Source: Limonium bicolor
Taxonomy: Eukaryota; Streptophyta; Magnoliopsida; Caryophyllales; Plumbaginaceae
Assembly (NCBI GenBank): GCA_023374045.1
Contig: CM041776.1
Location: 278,234,039-278,298,038, forward strand
Length of the DNA: 64,000 nucleotides
Direction: 5' to 3'
Part shown: positions 24,311 to 35,594 of the stretch, one piece after another
Numbering within the stretch: the stretch's first letter is position 1
Layout of the letters: each line of letters starts with the position of its first letter
Notes under the pieces: model-generated
The model's database searches: none
Seen by the model: only the letters and a program-made list of their open reading frames with translations
Told to the model about the DNA's origin: nothing
Program-made: the position numbers and the translations under genes

Positions 24311-24372
24311 AAGTCTACAAAATCAATCGAGTTAAGTCCACAAAAATCAAGTTAAGTCCACAAGAATCAAAC

Positions 24373-24512
24373 CTTGACCAGAAAACGTTGACCTTGACCA
24401 AAAACGTTGACCTTGACCAAAAACGTTGACCTTGACCAAAAACGTTGACCTTGACCAAAAACGTTGACCTTGACCAAAAACGTTGACCTTGACCCAACTT
24501 TGACCCAACTCG
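24373..24512. repeat. 19-bp tandem array with paired TTGACC motifs
   Basis: Six copies of CGTTGACCTTGACC separated by A runs, plus one flanking TTGACC on each side, giving 14 TTGACC hexamers in about 140 bases. TTGACC/T is the core W-box bound by WRKY transcription factors. Confidence 0.9.
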
Positions 24513-24977
24513 AAATTCAATCTAGTTCAAGCCTGAACCTCAATCCAAACCGAACCTATTTCATCAAGCTCAATTCAACTCAAACCCAAATACATTTCAT
24601 CCAATCCACACCCACTTGTAAATCCCTTTCAAAATCTAAAAACCCCAAAAAGAGTTTCAAAACAATCATTTTATTAAAATCTTATCAAGTTTTCAAAGAA
24701 ACCATTTTGTGGAATTTAAAAAGGAAAAACTCTTTTCACATCACAGAAAACTCTTCTCTATTGCAGAAAGTTCTTCTCACATATACAGAAAGTTTTCTCC
24801 TAAAAACCTTTCTCAAAATTAGTGTTTCTTCGTCGAGATTCCGAACAACTTCAAACACTTTCCAATTCAGTTTCCAAACTAAAAATAAGCCGTTTTCGGG
24901 GAACATGTAATGTCTATCACTTTCAAAGAACGTTTTTTTCCTTGTTAGACATCGCCTCTCTCTTCCAAATAAAAATC

Positions 24978-25140
24978 CGAGGCGGGGCGCTGGGGTCATA
25001 ACCTCCCTTGTCGCATTCTGGATCTCTTTAGGCGGGGCATTAGGGTGACAAATATCCCCTAATTGCAGCCTAGATTTTTACAAGGCGGGGTGCTAGGGAA
25101 GTAACGACCTTCCTAGTTGCAGCCAGGATTTTAGAATCGT
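24978..25140. repeat. Three degenerate 60-bp repeats in LTR G
   Basis: Each begins with a GGCGGGGC-type core (GAGGCGGGGCGCTGGGG, TAGGCGGGGCATTAGGG, AAGGCGGGGTGCTAGGG), has a central TCC(C)-containing stretch and ends in a TTGCAGCC(T/A)G-like motif. This style is familiar from Tat/Ogre LTRs. Confidence 0.75.
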
Positions 25141-25300
25141 CTAACTCCCTTCCGCTCGATTTCAATGTTTTCGGTTTTTAATGTTTTAAAACCCGGGAGT
25201 TAGAGACGTTATTAGGGTTCGACCGGGAACATTTCATTCATGGTGTTTCTCTCTGAATCCTATTCTTCGACATAAATTCATTGCCCCAGCTTTCGAGCCT

Positions 25301-25368
25301 CGACACTTTCCATTAATAAAGTGTCGTGTTCGAGGGGGTACATAGGGTAATCCCTTGGGATTATCCGC
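25301..25368 (+). terminator. Twin hairpins with AATAAA, probable LTR polyadenylation region
   Basis: Hairpin CGACACTTT (25301-25309) with AAAGTGTCG (25318-25326) encloses AATAAA at 25315-25320. A second inverted repeat, GGTAATCCC then GGGATTATCC, follows at about 25347-25368. Confidence 0.55.
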
Positions 25369-26172
25369 CCTTTTACAATAAAAAATGATTTTTCTGTCTT
25401 AAAAACTTTAAGAGAGACAATTCTGAGTAAAACCAATCCAACATTTCCATTAGAGCACTAGGACCCATAAACACTTCTCAACCCTCCTCTGAACCAACTC
25501 TAAGTCACACAGGACTTCCAATTCTTGAAAACTCCCAGAAACCCAAAACGTCTTCAAAACCCGAATACCTGCAAACCAAATATCTTCTTCCATACTCAAC
25601 CATCTTTAAAACCCGAATTGCCCCTCAACAAATTCAACTTCCCAAAACACCTCAAGAACCTGACCATTTCAAAATCCGAACTTCGCAAACACAAAGAACT
25701 CCTCAAATCACGATCCAAATACCCCTTGACTCCACCAAAAATGACCAAAATGCCCTCTCCCTCCTCAAAACTCCCATCATCCTCTTAATCCCGTGAAGGC
25801 CCAAAACGACCTCAGATCTCTCAAAACAATTAAAACCTCTCAAACAATTCAACCAGACCAACTCCGAGACCAGCCTATTCTTCAACTCTTCGAAATCTTC
25901 CTCACTCATTTGATCTTATCCTTTGGCTTTAACTGAATCTCTCTAATAAGGTTTTGAAAGAAGGTAATCCCAACAATTGGAGACCGAGGTTTCCTCGGGC
26001 ACCAATCCAAGGTTGTGGTCATTGCCATTTCCAAGGGGTGTAACCCAGTGCGAATCCACATAGAATCTCTAGTGTGACCAGATAAGTCCCATCCATAGGC
26101 AGCAAGTTCAGAGTCAATCAACGGTTCTTAGAACCCTTCTTTTCCCTTCCTAGTTCCTTAGGTCAAACTAGG

Positions 26173-26182
26173 TGGCGACTCC
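26173..26182 (+). promoter_or_regulatory. Primer binding site of element G (Tat/Ogre type)
   Basis: TGGCGACTCC, followed by GGGCATAAGTCCGCGTGG and GAGAGCGGGTGTAGTGCACA, the usual start of Tat/Ogre internal DNA. Only about 100 bases of internal sequence survive before element F sequence begins. Confidence 0.7.
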
Positions 26183-26344
26183 AGTCAATTCCGCCCTTAG
26201 GGCATAAGTCCGCGTGGAGCCCATTGAGAGCGGGTGTAGTGCACACTTGCACTCCCCTTTATGCTTTCTGGGAAAGACAGACGATTTAGTAGGTGTTTGA
26301 GGGATGCCAAAATAACGGGTTTTCACCCTCCACAGAATGGCATA

Positions 26345-29300
26345 TTTCTAGAATTTTGTCTTTTCTGTCAAACCATATTTAGATTGACCCCCCTCATACC
26401 GAAAAATCACCCTCCACACTCCCCTGGTACGCGGGAATCCGACCATGAAATCCATGGAGATGTCATGAAACTTCCCCTCCGGAACTGGCATCGATTGTAC
26501 CATTCCGCTCGGTCGTCGGTGCTCAAATTTCACCTTCTGGCAAGTGAGACAGCTCAGTACAAACTCAGTAACATCCGCCTTCATCCCCGACCACCAGAAG
26601 TATCTCTTCATGTCTTTATACATCTTAAAGGCTCCCGGGTGGATAGAAACTGAAGAACAGTGTGATTCTCGTAGTATGCGCTCGTTCAGGTCAGCGCTGC
26701 TTCGTGGAATGCACAACCGGCCCTTAAGTCTGATCAGATCATCATCGTGAAGTATGAAGTTGTATTTCTGACTCTCAAAGGTACCCTCTGTCAGCTTCTG
26801 TCTAACCTCTCTCATATACTCATCGCTCCTCTGAGCCTCTCGCACCTCATCAACCAAGCTAGAAGAAGTGAGTAGCGAATGGACTGAGTGTGCTCGACGG
26901 CTCAGGGCGTCAGCTACAACATTGGCCTTCCCTTCTTTGTACTAGAGGACAATATCGTAGTCTTTCGGAAACTCTAACCATCTCCTTTGTCGAAGATTCC
27001 ACTCCTTCTGAGTGAATATATATTTCAAGCTCTTATGGTCGGTGTAGATAGTCACACTAAACCCGTATAAGTAGTGGCTCCATATCTTCAAGGCGAAGAC
27101 TACAGCTCCCAACTCTAAATCATGTGTGGGGTAGTTCTCCTCATATTTCTTCAGCTGGCGAGAGGCATATGCAACCACCTTGCCGTGCTGCATGAGTACA
27201 CAACCTAATCCCCTGCCGGATGCATCACAATAAACCTTAAAGCCCTCCGAACCGTTTGGAATTGTCATAACTGGTACAGAAGTCAATGAGTCCTTCAAAC
27301 TCTGGAATGAACTCTCACAGTCATCCGTCCATACAAACGGTGCATCCTTCTTCATCAAAATGGTCATCGACTTTGTGACCTTAGAGAAGTTCTTCATGAA
27401 TCTGCGGTAGTAACCCGCCAAACCAAGAAAGCTCCTGATGTCGGTGATTGTCGTCGGTCTAGGCCAGGTACGCACGACATCGATCTCTGCTGGATCTATA
27501 GAGATCCCAGCATCCGAGATGACATGACCAAGGAAAGAAACCTAGTCAAGCCAAAACTCGCATTTGGAGAACTTAGCATAAAGCTGGTTCTCCCTCAATA
27601 TCTCCAAAACTCTCCTCAAATGATTCTCATGCTCATCTTTCGACTTCGAATATATCAAGATATCATCGATGAAGACAACAACCGAATTGTCCACCTTCTC
27701 CCTGAACAAACGGTTCATCAGATCCATAAACTTCGCCGGTGCATTTGACAAACCAAACGGCATCAGTGTAAATTCGTAGTGGCCGCATCATGTCCGGAAT
27801 GTCGTCTTCTCAATATCCCCCTCTCTAATGGCTATCTAATGGTACCCTGATCTGAGATCAATCTTGGAGAACACAGATGCCCCCTTCAACTGATTGAACA
27901 AATGATCTATGCGTGGTAGCGGGTACTTGTTCTTCACTGTGACTGCATTCAACTCTCTGTAGTTGATGATGCAGAGGCGGAGACTGTCATCCTTCTTCTT
28001 CACGAAGAGTAATAGCGCTCCCTATGGTGAAACACTAGGTCGCACAAACCTTTGTCAAGCAGGTCTCTCAACTGTTCTTTGAATTCATTCATTTCAGCCG
28101 GAGCCATGCGGTAAGGCGCCTTAGCTATGGTCCGGTTCTTGGCAGTACTCAATGGTGAACTCTACCTCCCGTGCTGGTGGCATGCCGGGTAGTTCACTAG
28201 GAAAGAGATCGGGAAACTCTGACACCACTGGTACATCAGGGTCGAACTCGGGGTCCCTCTCTATGTCCTGAACATAGCAAAGGTATACCTCTTCCTTCTT
28301 CCTCAGTTCCTTAAACAATGCCATGGCAGAGATGATCTTGGTCGAAGGCTCTCTGGGCCTCTGGCGGTATGATATGTAACCCCAGATGAACTCCTAAGTA
28401 GCACTCGGTGCTCGGCGCAGAGATACGACCCTTGTGCGCTCCAACCAGTTCATCCTGAAAATGACATCAAACCCCAAATCTCTGAACTCTATCAAGGTGA
28501 TAGGAAAGTCTTCACCCTTGGTTCTAATGGTGGGTGCTGGTAGTAGCGAGTGCATCGAACTTTCTCCTTATACGGAGCGTAACCGTGAAGTTAGGTAGCT
28601 CGTCAGCGTTTAGCCCCAACGTCCCCGTAAATGATGATGAGATGAAGGTATGCGAGGCCCCTGAGTCAAATAGCACTGATGCATCAACACCATTGATCGG
28701 AAAGGTACCGCTGAGGATAGTACCGCTTTCGCTGGCCCGTGCCTCTGTAAGGATGCTTAGTGCACCTTCCGTACCGATCCACAACCGAATATTTCACAAG
28801 TTTTCATGGTATAACATTCTTGACTCTCCACCCATGATTAGAACATCGCCAGACTTAAGTACCAACTTCTTGGCACGGTCCACACGCTTCTGCTCACCAT
28901 AAAGGAACTCAGCGTCATCTCCAATTGACCAAAACACTACGGGTATCCCTTTTTCAAGAGACTCCGCTGTCTCGTCCTTATCTTGGTGTAATCCAAGTCG
29001 TCCTTCTTTTTCGTAGAAGTTGACAATGCATAGTATGCTTGTATGTCTGGGATCGGTCAGCTACAAGTTACGGAGCGATCTCCAGCTTGTGTTACAACGG
29101 ATGAAATTCTTCGGGTATTTCGGTGGTGATGCTCCATCTTGCGCTCTCATATTTTGGTATGTCTTAGCATATGGATTCCAATCCTTTCCTAGGATCATCA
29201 TCCTTAGTTTCATCTTTGCTCCTCCAGGGTACTCCGGTGTATAAAAACCTCCCGGTCCCACTCCTAACTGGCTGCATCTCCTGATGATGGTATTTGTGCT

Positions 29301-30936
29301 TCGGGTGTCAGGTATCCCCTAATAAAATCATACCTAGGTGGATAACCTGACACTGATACTACGTATCTCGGGTTTCGATGTCGGTATCTTTCGGGTTAAG
29401 TAGGTATTGGATAACAAATGTTGAAGTTTGCTAAGGTGGTAGTAAGTTATATCTTACTTAAGTTCTAATTAAGTACTAAAATCTTACCTAACTCAATTAT
29501 TCACTCAAGCATGCATGAAATGCGGTAAGCAGGCAGATTTATCACTTAATGGGTTATAGCGGTACCTGGTATCGATGAGGGTTTAGCCTCATCCTCCCAG
29601 TCCACTATGTGCAGAGTAGGCCCCAACTTCTGGACTACCCGGGGTCCCTTGTTAGCAGCAGGCTGAGTCGCCTTCGGACCGTCGGATCCAATGCTCTGAT
29701 CGGCCTTACCCTTTCCCTTGCCCTTGCCCTTCCAGTCGGGTCTGTAGGCTTTGCTCTCAGGGTTTCTGAAACACTCGTAGGCTCGGTGCCCCTAACCATC
29801 ACAATGGTGGCACTGCACCTTGTATCCCTCGCAGTCGAGTCCGGGGTGGTCCTTGCCATACCAAGAGAAAATGTAAAGACGTTGGTAACCCCCGCCGACT
29901 CCCTTTCCGGACTCAGAACCTGATTGTTTCACTACATTAGTAATCGGATCTCAAGGTTGCTAAATGATTGTTAACTCACATTAAGGTGTATTTCCTTACC
30001 CTTTGGCACTTTTGAGTGCAAAGGCTTAGCAGCAATAGCATAGGTTAACTTCAGAGGCTCTTCATCAGCCTTATCATTCTCTCCCTTTCCCTTCGGGCCC
30101 TGGGACTGAGGCTGGTACTTTGCTTTCTTTTTCCCTTGCCCTTGGTTATCGGCGCCCTTACCAGAAGACGTCCTCTTAGAAGCATTTTCCTCGTCCCTTA
30201 GCTAGACGGTGATCTCAACCTTTGCAGTGGCATGATAGCACTCCTGCTTTCAAGGTATTAGTCTCACATTCATACGGTGAAAAATTCAATCACTTATAGG
30301 TAGCTTAGTCTCTCTCATTACCTAGAAGGTAGTGTAGCTCGCCGGCCCCATGCCATAGCGGATTCGGTGGCTCAGCCCGCCGTAGAAGCAGTCCACCAAG
30401 ATCCGGTTCGTGTACCCCAGTCCTGGTAGAAGACGTAGAAGAGCAGTGAACTCGGAGTAGTACTCGTCCACCGTTATCTTGTCGGTCTGCTTAAGAGCAT
30501 CCAACTGTAAGCGTTTCTTTGTCTGGACATGGGCGGGGTAGTACTTGGCTCGCAGTAAGGCCGTGTACTGCTCCTAGCCGAAATCATGGTTGGCCACATG
30601 CTCGGGCCTTACTAACTTCCACCAATCGCTTGTCGCCCCCATTTAAGTAACGTGGCAAGTCGCACCTTGGTTCCAGCAGGAACATCAAGGGTCTCAAAGG
30701 TGGTCTCCAACTCGGAGATGTACTCCTCAAGCTTAGCGGGATCTGTCTCCCCTTTAAACGACGGGTCGAAGATCAGCCAGATTCTTCACCCAGTTTGGTT
30801 CCCGGGGCTGTGGTGGTGGCGGCAGTGCGCGAGGCTGATAACCCATGTGCCCCAGGGCGGCAGTAACGATCTCAGCTATCTGCCCACCCGGTATCCCAGT
30901 AGTCTCATCGCCTCGGCCTCCTCTCCTTCCTGACAT
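26345..30936 (-). pseudogene. Element F gag-pol, degenerate
   Basis: Gag starts at ATG 30936 (MSGRRGGRGDETTGIPGG). A retrotransposon gag core lies near 30500-30320 (VDEYYSEFTALLRLLPGL). Protease: VLFDSGASHTFISSSF (about 28680). Reverse transcriptase: [18 protein letters not shown] with catalytic FIDDILIYS (about 27660), then [18 protein letters not shown]. RNase [21 protein letters not shown] and [19 protein letters not shown]. Integrase: zinc-finger SCLTCQKVKFEHRRPSG, then ISMDFMVGFPRTRG, where homology ends. Several stops and frameshifts separate the pieces. Related to A and B but clearly a different family. Confidence 0.9.
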
Positions 30937-31156
30937 CTGAATAAGCATAAAGCACATTAGGCTTGTGATTACAACGATCTCGGTTCACGAGTTTATAACG
31001 TCCGTAGACAGTAAAGACGATCCACACTTATTAGTAGTCGTCTGAATCTTCTCACACTAACATCTCACACTCTTAACCAATAACTTATATCTTAACTCAT
31101 ATCTTGACTCGGTATTCATCTAAGTTCGGTATTTCTAGTAATCAGAGCATAACGAC

Positions 31157-31168
31157 GCTCTGATACGA
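31157..31168 (-). promoter_or_regulatory. Primer binding site of element F
   Basis: On the minus strand TCGTATCAGAGC, close to the tRNA-iMet complement TGGTATCAGAGC, four bases after the LTR end GGGGTGTTACA. Confidence 0.85.
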
Positions 31169-31172
31169 CTTT

Positions 31173-32387
31173 TGTAACACCCCAACTCATCTAAACATGG
31201 TTATCGCAAAAACATTCTAATGATATATCAACATCGCAGCGGAATTATAATACAACACCCAGCACCTTGCTACGGTCAGAACTACCAGAATATACCGAAC
31301 TTAATATTTACAACACTTATCAAAATACCTATTGAGTAACAAGTATCTCAAGTCTAACATAGTTTGCTAACCAACGCAACTAACAACTAACAGGTGTACA
31401 TGCACAACCCGCAGTAAAAATGTAAAGCCCATACTAAGTCTACCCGCTCCTGCTCTCGAGGTGGGTCTTCTGAGGCCTCTTTACTGCAAAATTAATATGG
31501 ATGCCCCGAGGGGCTCAACACCTTCGCTGGTACGATTAACTTGTAGCCCCCAAGCTAAAGGGGCTACGCACTACTTTGTCGTAAACATGCAGTTGATTAT
31601 TAATACAACATTAATAAGAAGTACAATAAACACCACACAACATATGAACAATTCATAGTCAATCACATTGAACAACTTAATAGGCGTTCCTTATGTAAGT
31701 GAGTTAGCTTTTAACTCCTTAAGTCAAGAATTCTCTTATTCTCATATCCATTCTTATCTCAGTGTACCAACCGTTCTTTAATTAGAATTGGCTGTTTCTT
31801 AACTCAATGTTTATCTTTGTCAGGTCAAAAGTAACCCTGGCCAATGTGGTATTAACTCCATTGGTTAAATAAACAATATTTCTTTATTTGGGATTTAGGA
31901 GATCCCACCGCACCATCTTAATCTGGCCTCCCACCTTGAACTGTAAACCAAGGTGGTCGAGTCTATATGTCGACTCTAGGCGACAAGTCAAAAGACGAGT
32001 CTCAAACGGAAGTCGGATCTGATACAGATACCGACCCCCTTCCTTAACATGCAAGACCGGAGTCAGTCCCGGATTCCTCACTCCCCCCAAGTTCCAGTTA
32101 GTAGATGTTTCAAAGACGAAGGTGTTAGTTAAACCTTTTCCGGGTATTAACCAACCAATAATAGGGAGTGTATTTTCATCTCAAACCATTATTTACTAAG
32201 CATAGTCAGTAAATGAACTCAAAGCCAAGAGTGTTAGTATAATGCAAAACACATGAAATACAATAAACCGGTTGCATGCTTTTTCTTATTTTAGTCGAAA
32301 CAATTAAACAAATAGCACACAAGCCGAGGGACACCTCGTTAGCAAACAAGCTACAAGAAAACCATACCGTTCACCGTCGGTCGTTCG
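31173..32387 (-). repeat. 5' LTR of element F, visible part
   Basis: In element orientation it ends GAGTTGGGGTGTTACA at 31173. It contains a GGTATCTGTATCAGATCC stretch shared in style with LTR E (40194-40212). Its left part is interrupted at 32388 by LTR D3 and is not recovered further right. Confidence 0.75.
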
Positions 32388-33096
32388 TGTAACACCCAAC
32401 CGCTAATACTGTCATTACCGTCCAATATCCTTATAGATCCATACTCACGCAGCGGATACATTCTTACACACGGCGGGTGAGACAATGCCGTTAGCCACCC
32501 ACGTGACTAACCGGCTACTACTACATACAGCATCGGTCTGATGGACCGGAATATCCGAGTACTACATAATTACAATACATACTTCAATTACCTACAAATA
32601 CTACAATGCTCCCTTTCATACAATGCTCAATAAGTTCAATACAATATAATACACCGAGTTTACTAAGATCCTTATACAAATACAACACCTCCTTCAATTT
32701 CATACATACTAATTAAGAGTCTACATCTACCCATTCCTCACGAGCTACTTACTTTCTAAGTACAAGGGGTGTACACTTGGTACACTTCTACATCAAAGGC
32801 TACAAGCCTTATTCCATTCGCTACTGTCTACAATTCTTTTCTAGCTACATAAACATAACTGCCGGTCTCTTACTTTGGCCTTATCCGCTTCGGTTACCTG
32901 CACACTAAAACGTTGCCCCTAGGGGCTCAGCTTACGCTGCATATGACTTCCGCATACCCCGCGTACTAGCGAGGGTACGCCGACCACTTGGTCGAATACA
33001 TGTAATTCATTTTACAATACATACATGCATACATGCTTTCATACATAATACTACAATACATTTACACAAGGAATACATACATACACTTCAATACAT
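32388..33096 (-). repeat. LTR D3, family D, truncated by element C
   Basis: Inverted copy of the last 700 bases of family D, with the shared GGTCCATCAGACCGATGCTG and ACGCGGGGTATGCGG stretches. It ends at 32388 and is cut at 33096 where LTR C begins. Its upstream part would lie beyond C and B and is lost in or beyond the gap. Confidence 0.88.
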
Positions 33097-34943
33097 TGTT
33101 GGAGTAAAAGTGTGTTACAACTTCTACCACTTAGGCAGTGTACCTAATCGTTTTGCGGAATAGTGGAATTGTGGGGTGTCGAACTCTTGGGGACCTTGCT
33201 GTGGTTTAACTGAAAGTGTAAATTAACTGAGAATTCTAATTAGACTACTGAACAGAAACTTATCATTTTTTGAGAGAAATTGTGGTTTAGAACTTAACTT
33301 AAACAAAACAGTAAAAAGGACAATTAATCAGAACAAAATAATAGTAGCGGTTTTATAAAACTCTTTTGTTTTTAGGAAGCACCCCGGGTTGTTCTGCTCA
33401 CCTATTTTACTCAATTATATTACTGTAGACTTTCCCACTTTAGCAATAAACTCAAGAATCTTAATTAGTTTATTGACCGTTCCCTCTAATAAACCCTGAT
33501 TAATTTAAACAACAAGCGCAAACCTTCCTCAAGTTATTAATAAATTAATCGCATTATTAATAATTCCTATTGGAGACTGGTTAACCTATAGGCGAAACTC
33601 GCTTCTAGTCGTTAACCCGTTTTGACTTCTCTTGTCTAGAATCTTGTCTCAGCACTACATTTTAACAAGAAACTACAAATATCACTTTAATAATTGGCCT
33701 GAAGATTAAAGCGCATTAAGGACGAGAATCAAAATATTGCTTGAACAAATTATATTAGAAAGTCTACATAACATAATTACACAAAATAGGCTTGCTTCCC
33801 AACCCGGGAGGCTAAGTTTATTACTCACGCATAATTATAAAAATAGAAAACAAATAAGATAGACATTAAAACAGAGTAGAGTTTAAGGAGAGAAAGAACT
33901 CTATTGAGAAGAGTTATTTCACTTCCGGACTTATCTCCATGATTATGCCGACCTTAAAACAATAATAAACAGGTAGAACGAAGAATAACGAACAAACAGG
34001 CAAAAGTTGGTCCTGTCCGTGTGGGGCCACGCGGACACAAACGCGGATACAAATTAGGACACGGCCTGGTTTTGTATAGATCGTCTTCTTCGTTGGGATT
34101 TCTGGAAAATGGAAGAGTTAGGCTTATTTGGTGATGGAAATGATGGAAAAGAAGTGGATATGTGGATATATGGATGGGAAATGGAATTTGGATGGAGGAA
34201 GTGTGATTTGGAAGTGAACCTGAGTTGTGTACGATGGTGAACGATGGTGTTTTTATGATGAGGAAGCAGAAGGTTTATATAGAGGAGAAGAAGAAGAAGA
34301 AGATAGGCTGGAGCTTGCTAGTGGGTTAAGAAGATAAGGGAGGTTCCTGATAAGGTTGATGGGGTAGATGGATTGTGTTTGTAGGCGCTACAAAGGAAGA
34401 AGCAAATGGAGAAGACAGCGCCGAACGAATTCAGTCGCGTCAATTTCTAGATCTGGGTTACATTTACACGCGTCCGCGTGGGAGTCCGCGTACGGACACA
34501 AATTAGGACATGAGACGTCCGCGTTTGTGTCCGCAAAGCGGACACGTTCTGTTGCCGCGTCCGAGTTTGAGTCCGCAATGGGGACGTTTGTATTGGTTCT
34601 GTCCGAGTTTGAGTCCGCAAAGCAGACGCGTTCTTTGGTTCTGTCCGAGAATGAGTCCGCAAAGCGGACACGTATATTTTCGTGGTTTTGTCTTGCAAAC
34701 TTCGACAGGCTCCAGATTCTTCGTTATAAGTCCGTTTCACTCGCTGTTTGTTGCGTTGGAAAGCTTGTGAAATAAACTATGTGATCCCAACACTTTTTCC
34801 TATATTTGATATATAAAATCTATCAGTCCATATCAAAACATAATTTTAGGAAAAACATACGATAAGTGAGTAATATTATCCTGAAAGTAAGTAAATATAA
34901 GGCAGATTAAACCCTTAAATGTCTATGTATTTCTCACTTATCA
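33097..34943 (-). mobile_element. LTR C (1847 bp), Tat/Athila-like gypsy
   Basis: In element orientation it runs TGATAAGTGAG... to ...CTCCAACA, with a polypurine tract immediately upstream (34944-34957), so it is a 3' LTR. It inserted into LTR D3; TACAT at 33092-33096 would be one target-duplication copy. It contains GC-rich palindromes at 34467-34673 and weaker ones near 34015-34070. Confidence 0.75.
34467..34673. repeat. Palindromic array in LTR C, about 50-bp period
   Basis: Four to five units of the form GAGTCCGCAAAGCGGACACG. The best arm pair is GTGTCCGC (34527-34534) with GCGGACAC (34538-34545), a perfect 8-bp inverted repeat with a 3-base loop. Confidence 0.85.
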
Positions 34944-35594
34944 AACTCCCCCATATTATCTTTTGCTTGTCCTCAAGTAATCTTTTTGACATAATGTTTA
35001 AACAGGTTAAAGAGACAATAATCAAGTAAGGAGAGCACAGAAGAGGTAATTTCCAATCTTTTCAGATTTTAAAAGGGTACTAATAACATTAATTTTCTTA
35101 AATATATTTCTCCGTTTCTGAGAATAACCCTGAAGTCCTACAAAAGAAAGAGAAGCAGTACCATGAGAATTCTGCTTTTAACCCTGAGCCAATCCACCAT
35201 TTTCTTTACATTTCCTTGAACGACAAGGGGCATGAAGTAAAATCTTATTCCATTGTACCTTTCAATGCCACATACTCATGATCCATAATAAAGAAGTTTT
35301 TATCATTTTGGTGCAGAATGCACAGATACTTCAATTTTGAAGTTCATTTTTCTTTTACCTCAGACATTTCTCTCCACCCTTGTAGCGGTTTTGTGTCTAC
35401 TATCCCAATACCGAGTACCTTAGGTAGCCGGGTGATGAAGCACCCCTAAGAACTTAATAACCGAGTGGACGAGGCCTGTTTTGGATAAGAATATGCCTGT
35501 CTGGATCAGAGGAGTACCTTGCCTTGTTCTTTTTCCACCATTTCTTTCCAAATCAAATCCAGGCTCAAAGTCAAAACAAAATTCAAATGATAAT
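34944..35594 (-). mobile_element. Polypurine tract and internal 3' region of element C
   Basis: The minus strand reads GAGGACAAGCAAAAGATAAT and then ATGGGGGAGTTTGATAAG. A short purine tract followed by the TGATAAG LTR start is typical of Tat/Athila gypsy elements. The rest shows no clear ORF. Element B is inserted at 35595. Confidence 0.65.

Larger units (their letters stand above)
19340..26168 (+). mobile_element. Tat/Ogre-like gypsy LTR G, split by solo LTR D1
   Basis: Right of D1 the sequence has a dense GGCCCA block, a TTGACC array, three copies of a GGCGGGGCGCTAGGG-type repeat, polyadenylation hairpins, and finally TGGCGACTCC at 26173-26182. That motif is the primer site described for Ogre/Tat elements (tRNA-Arg). 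Left of D1 (19340-19623) the sequence continues the same C-rich style (GGCCCACAACTTC). The LTR therefore reads plus-strand and ends just before about 26169. Start coordinate is approximate. Confidence 0.65.
26342..31172 (-). mobile_element. Ty3/gypsy element F internal region, truncated in integrase
   Basis: Minus-strand element with primer site, gag, protease, reverse transcriptase, RNase H and the first part of integrase. Homology stops near 26345-26400 in the integrase core, and no 3' LTR follows; the sequence passes into element G DNA. Its 5' LTR starts at 31173. Confidence 0.88.
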
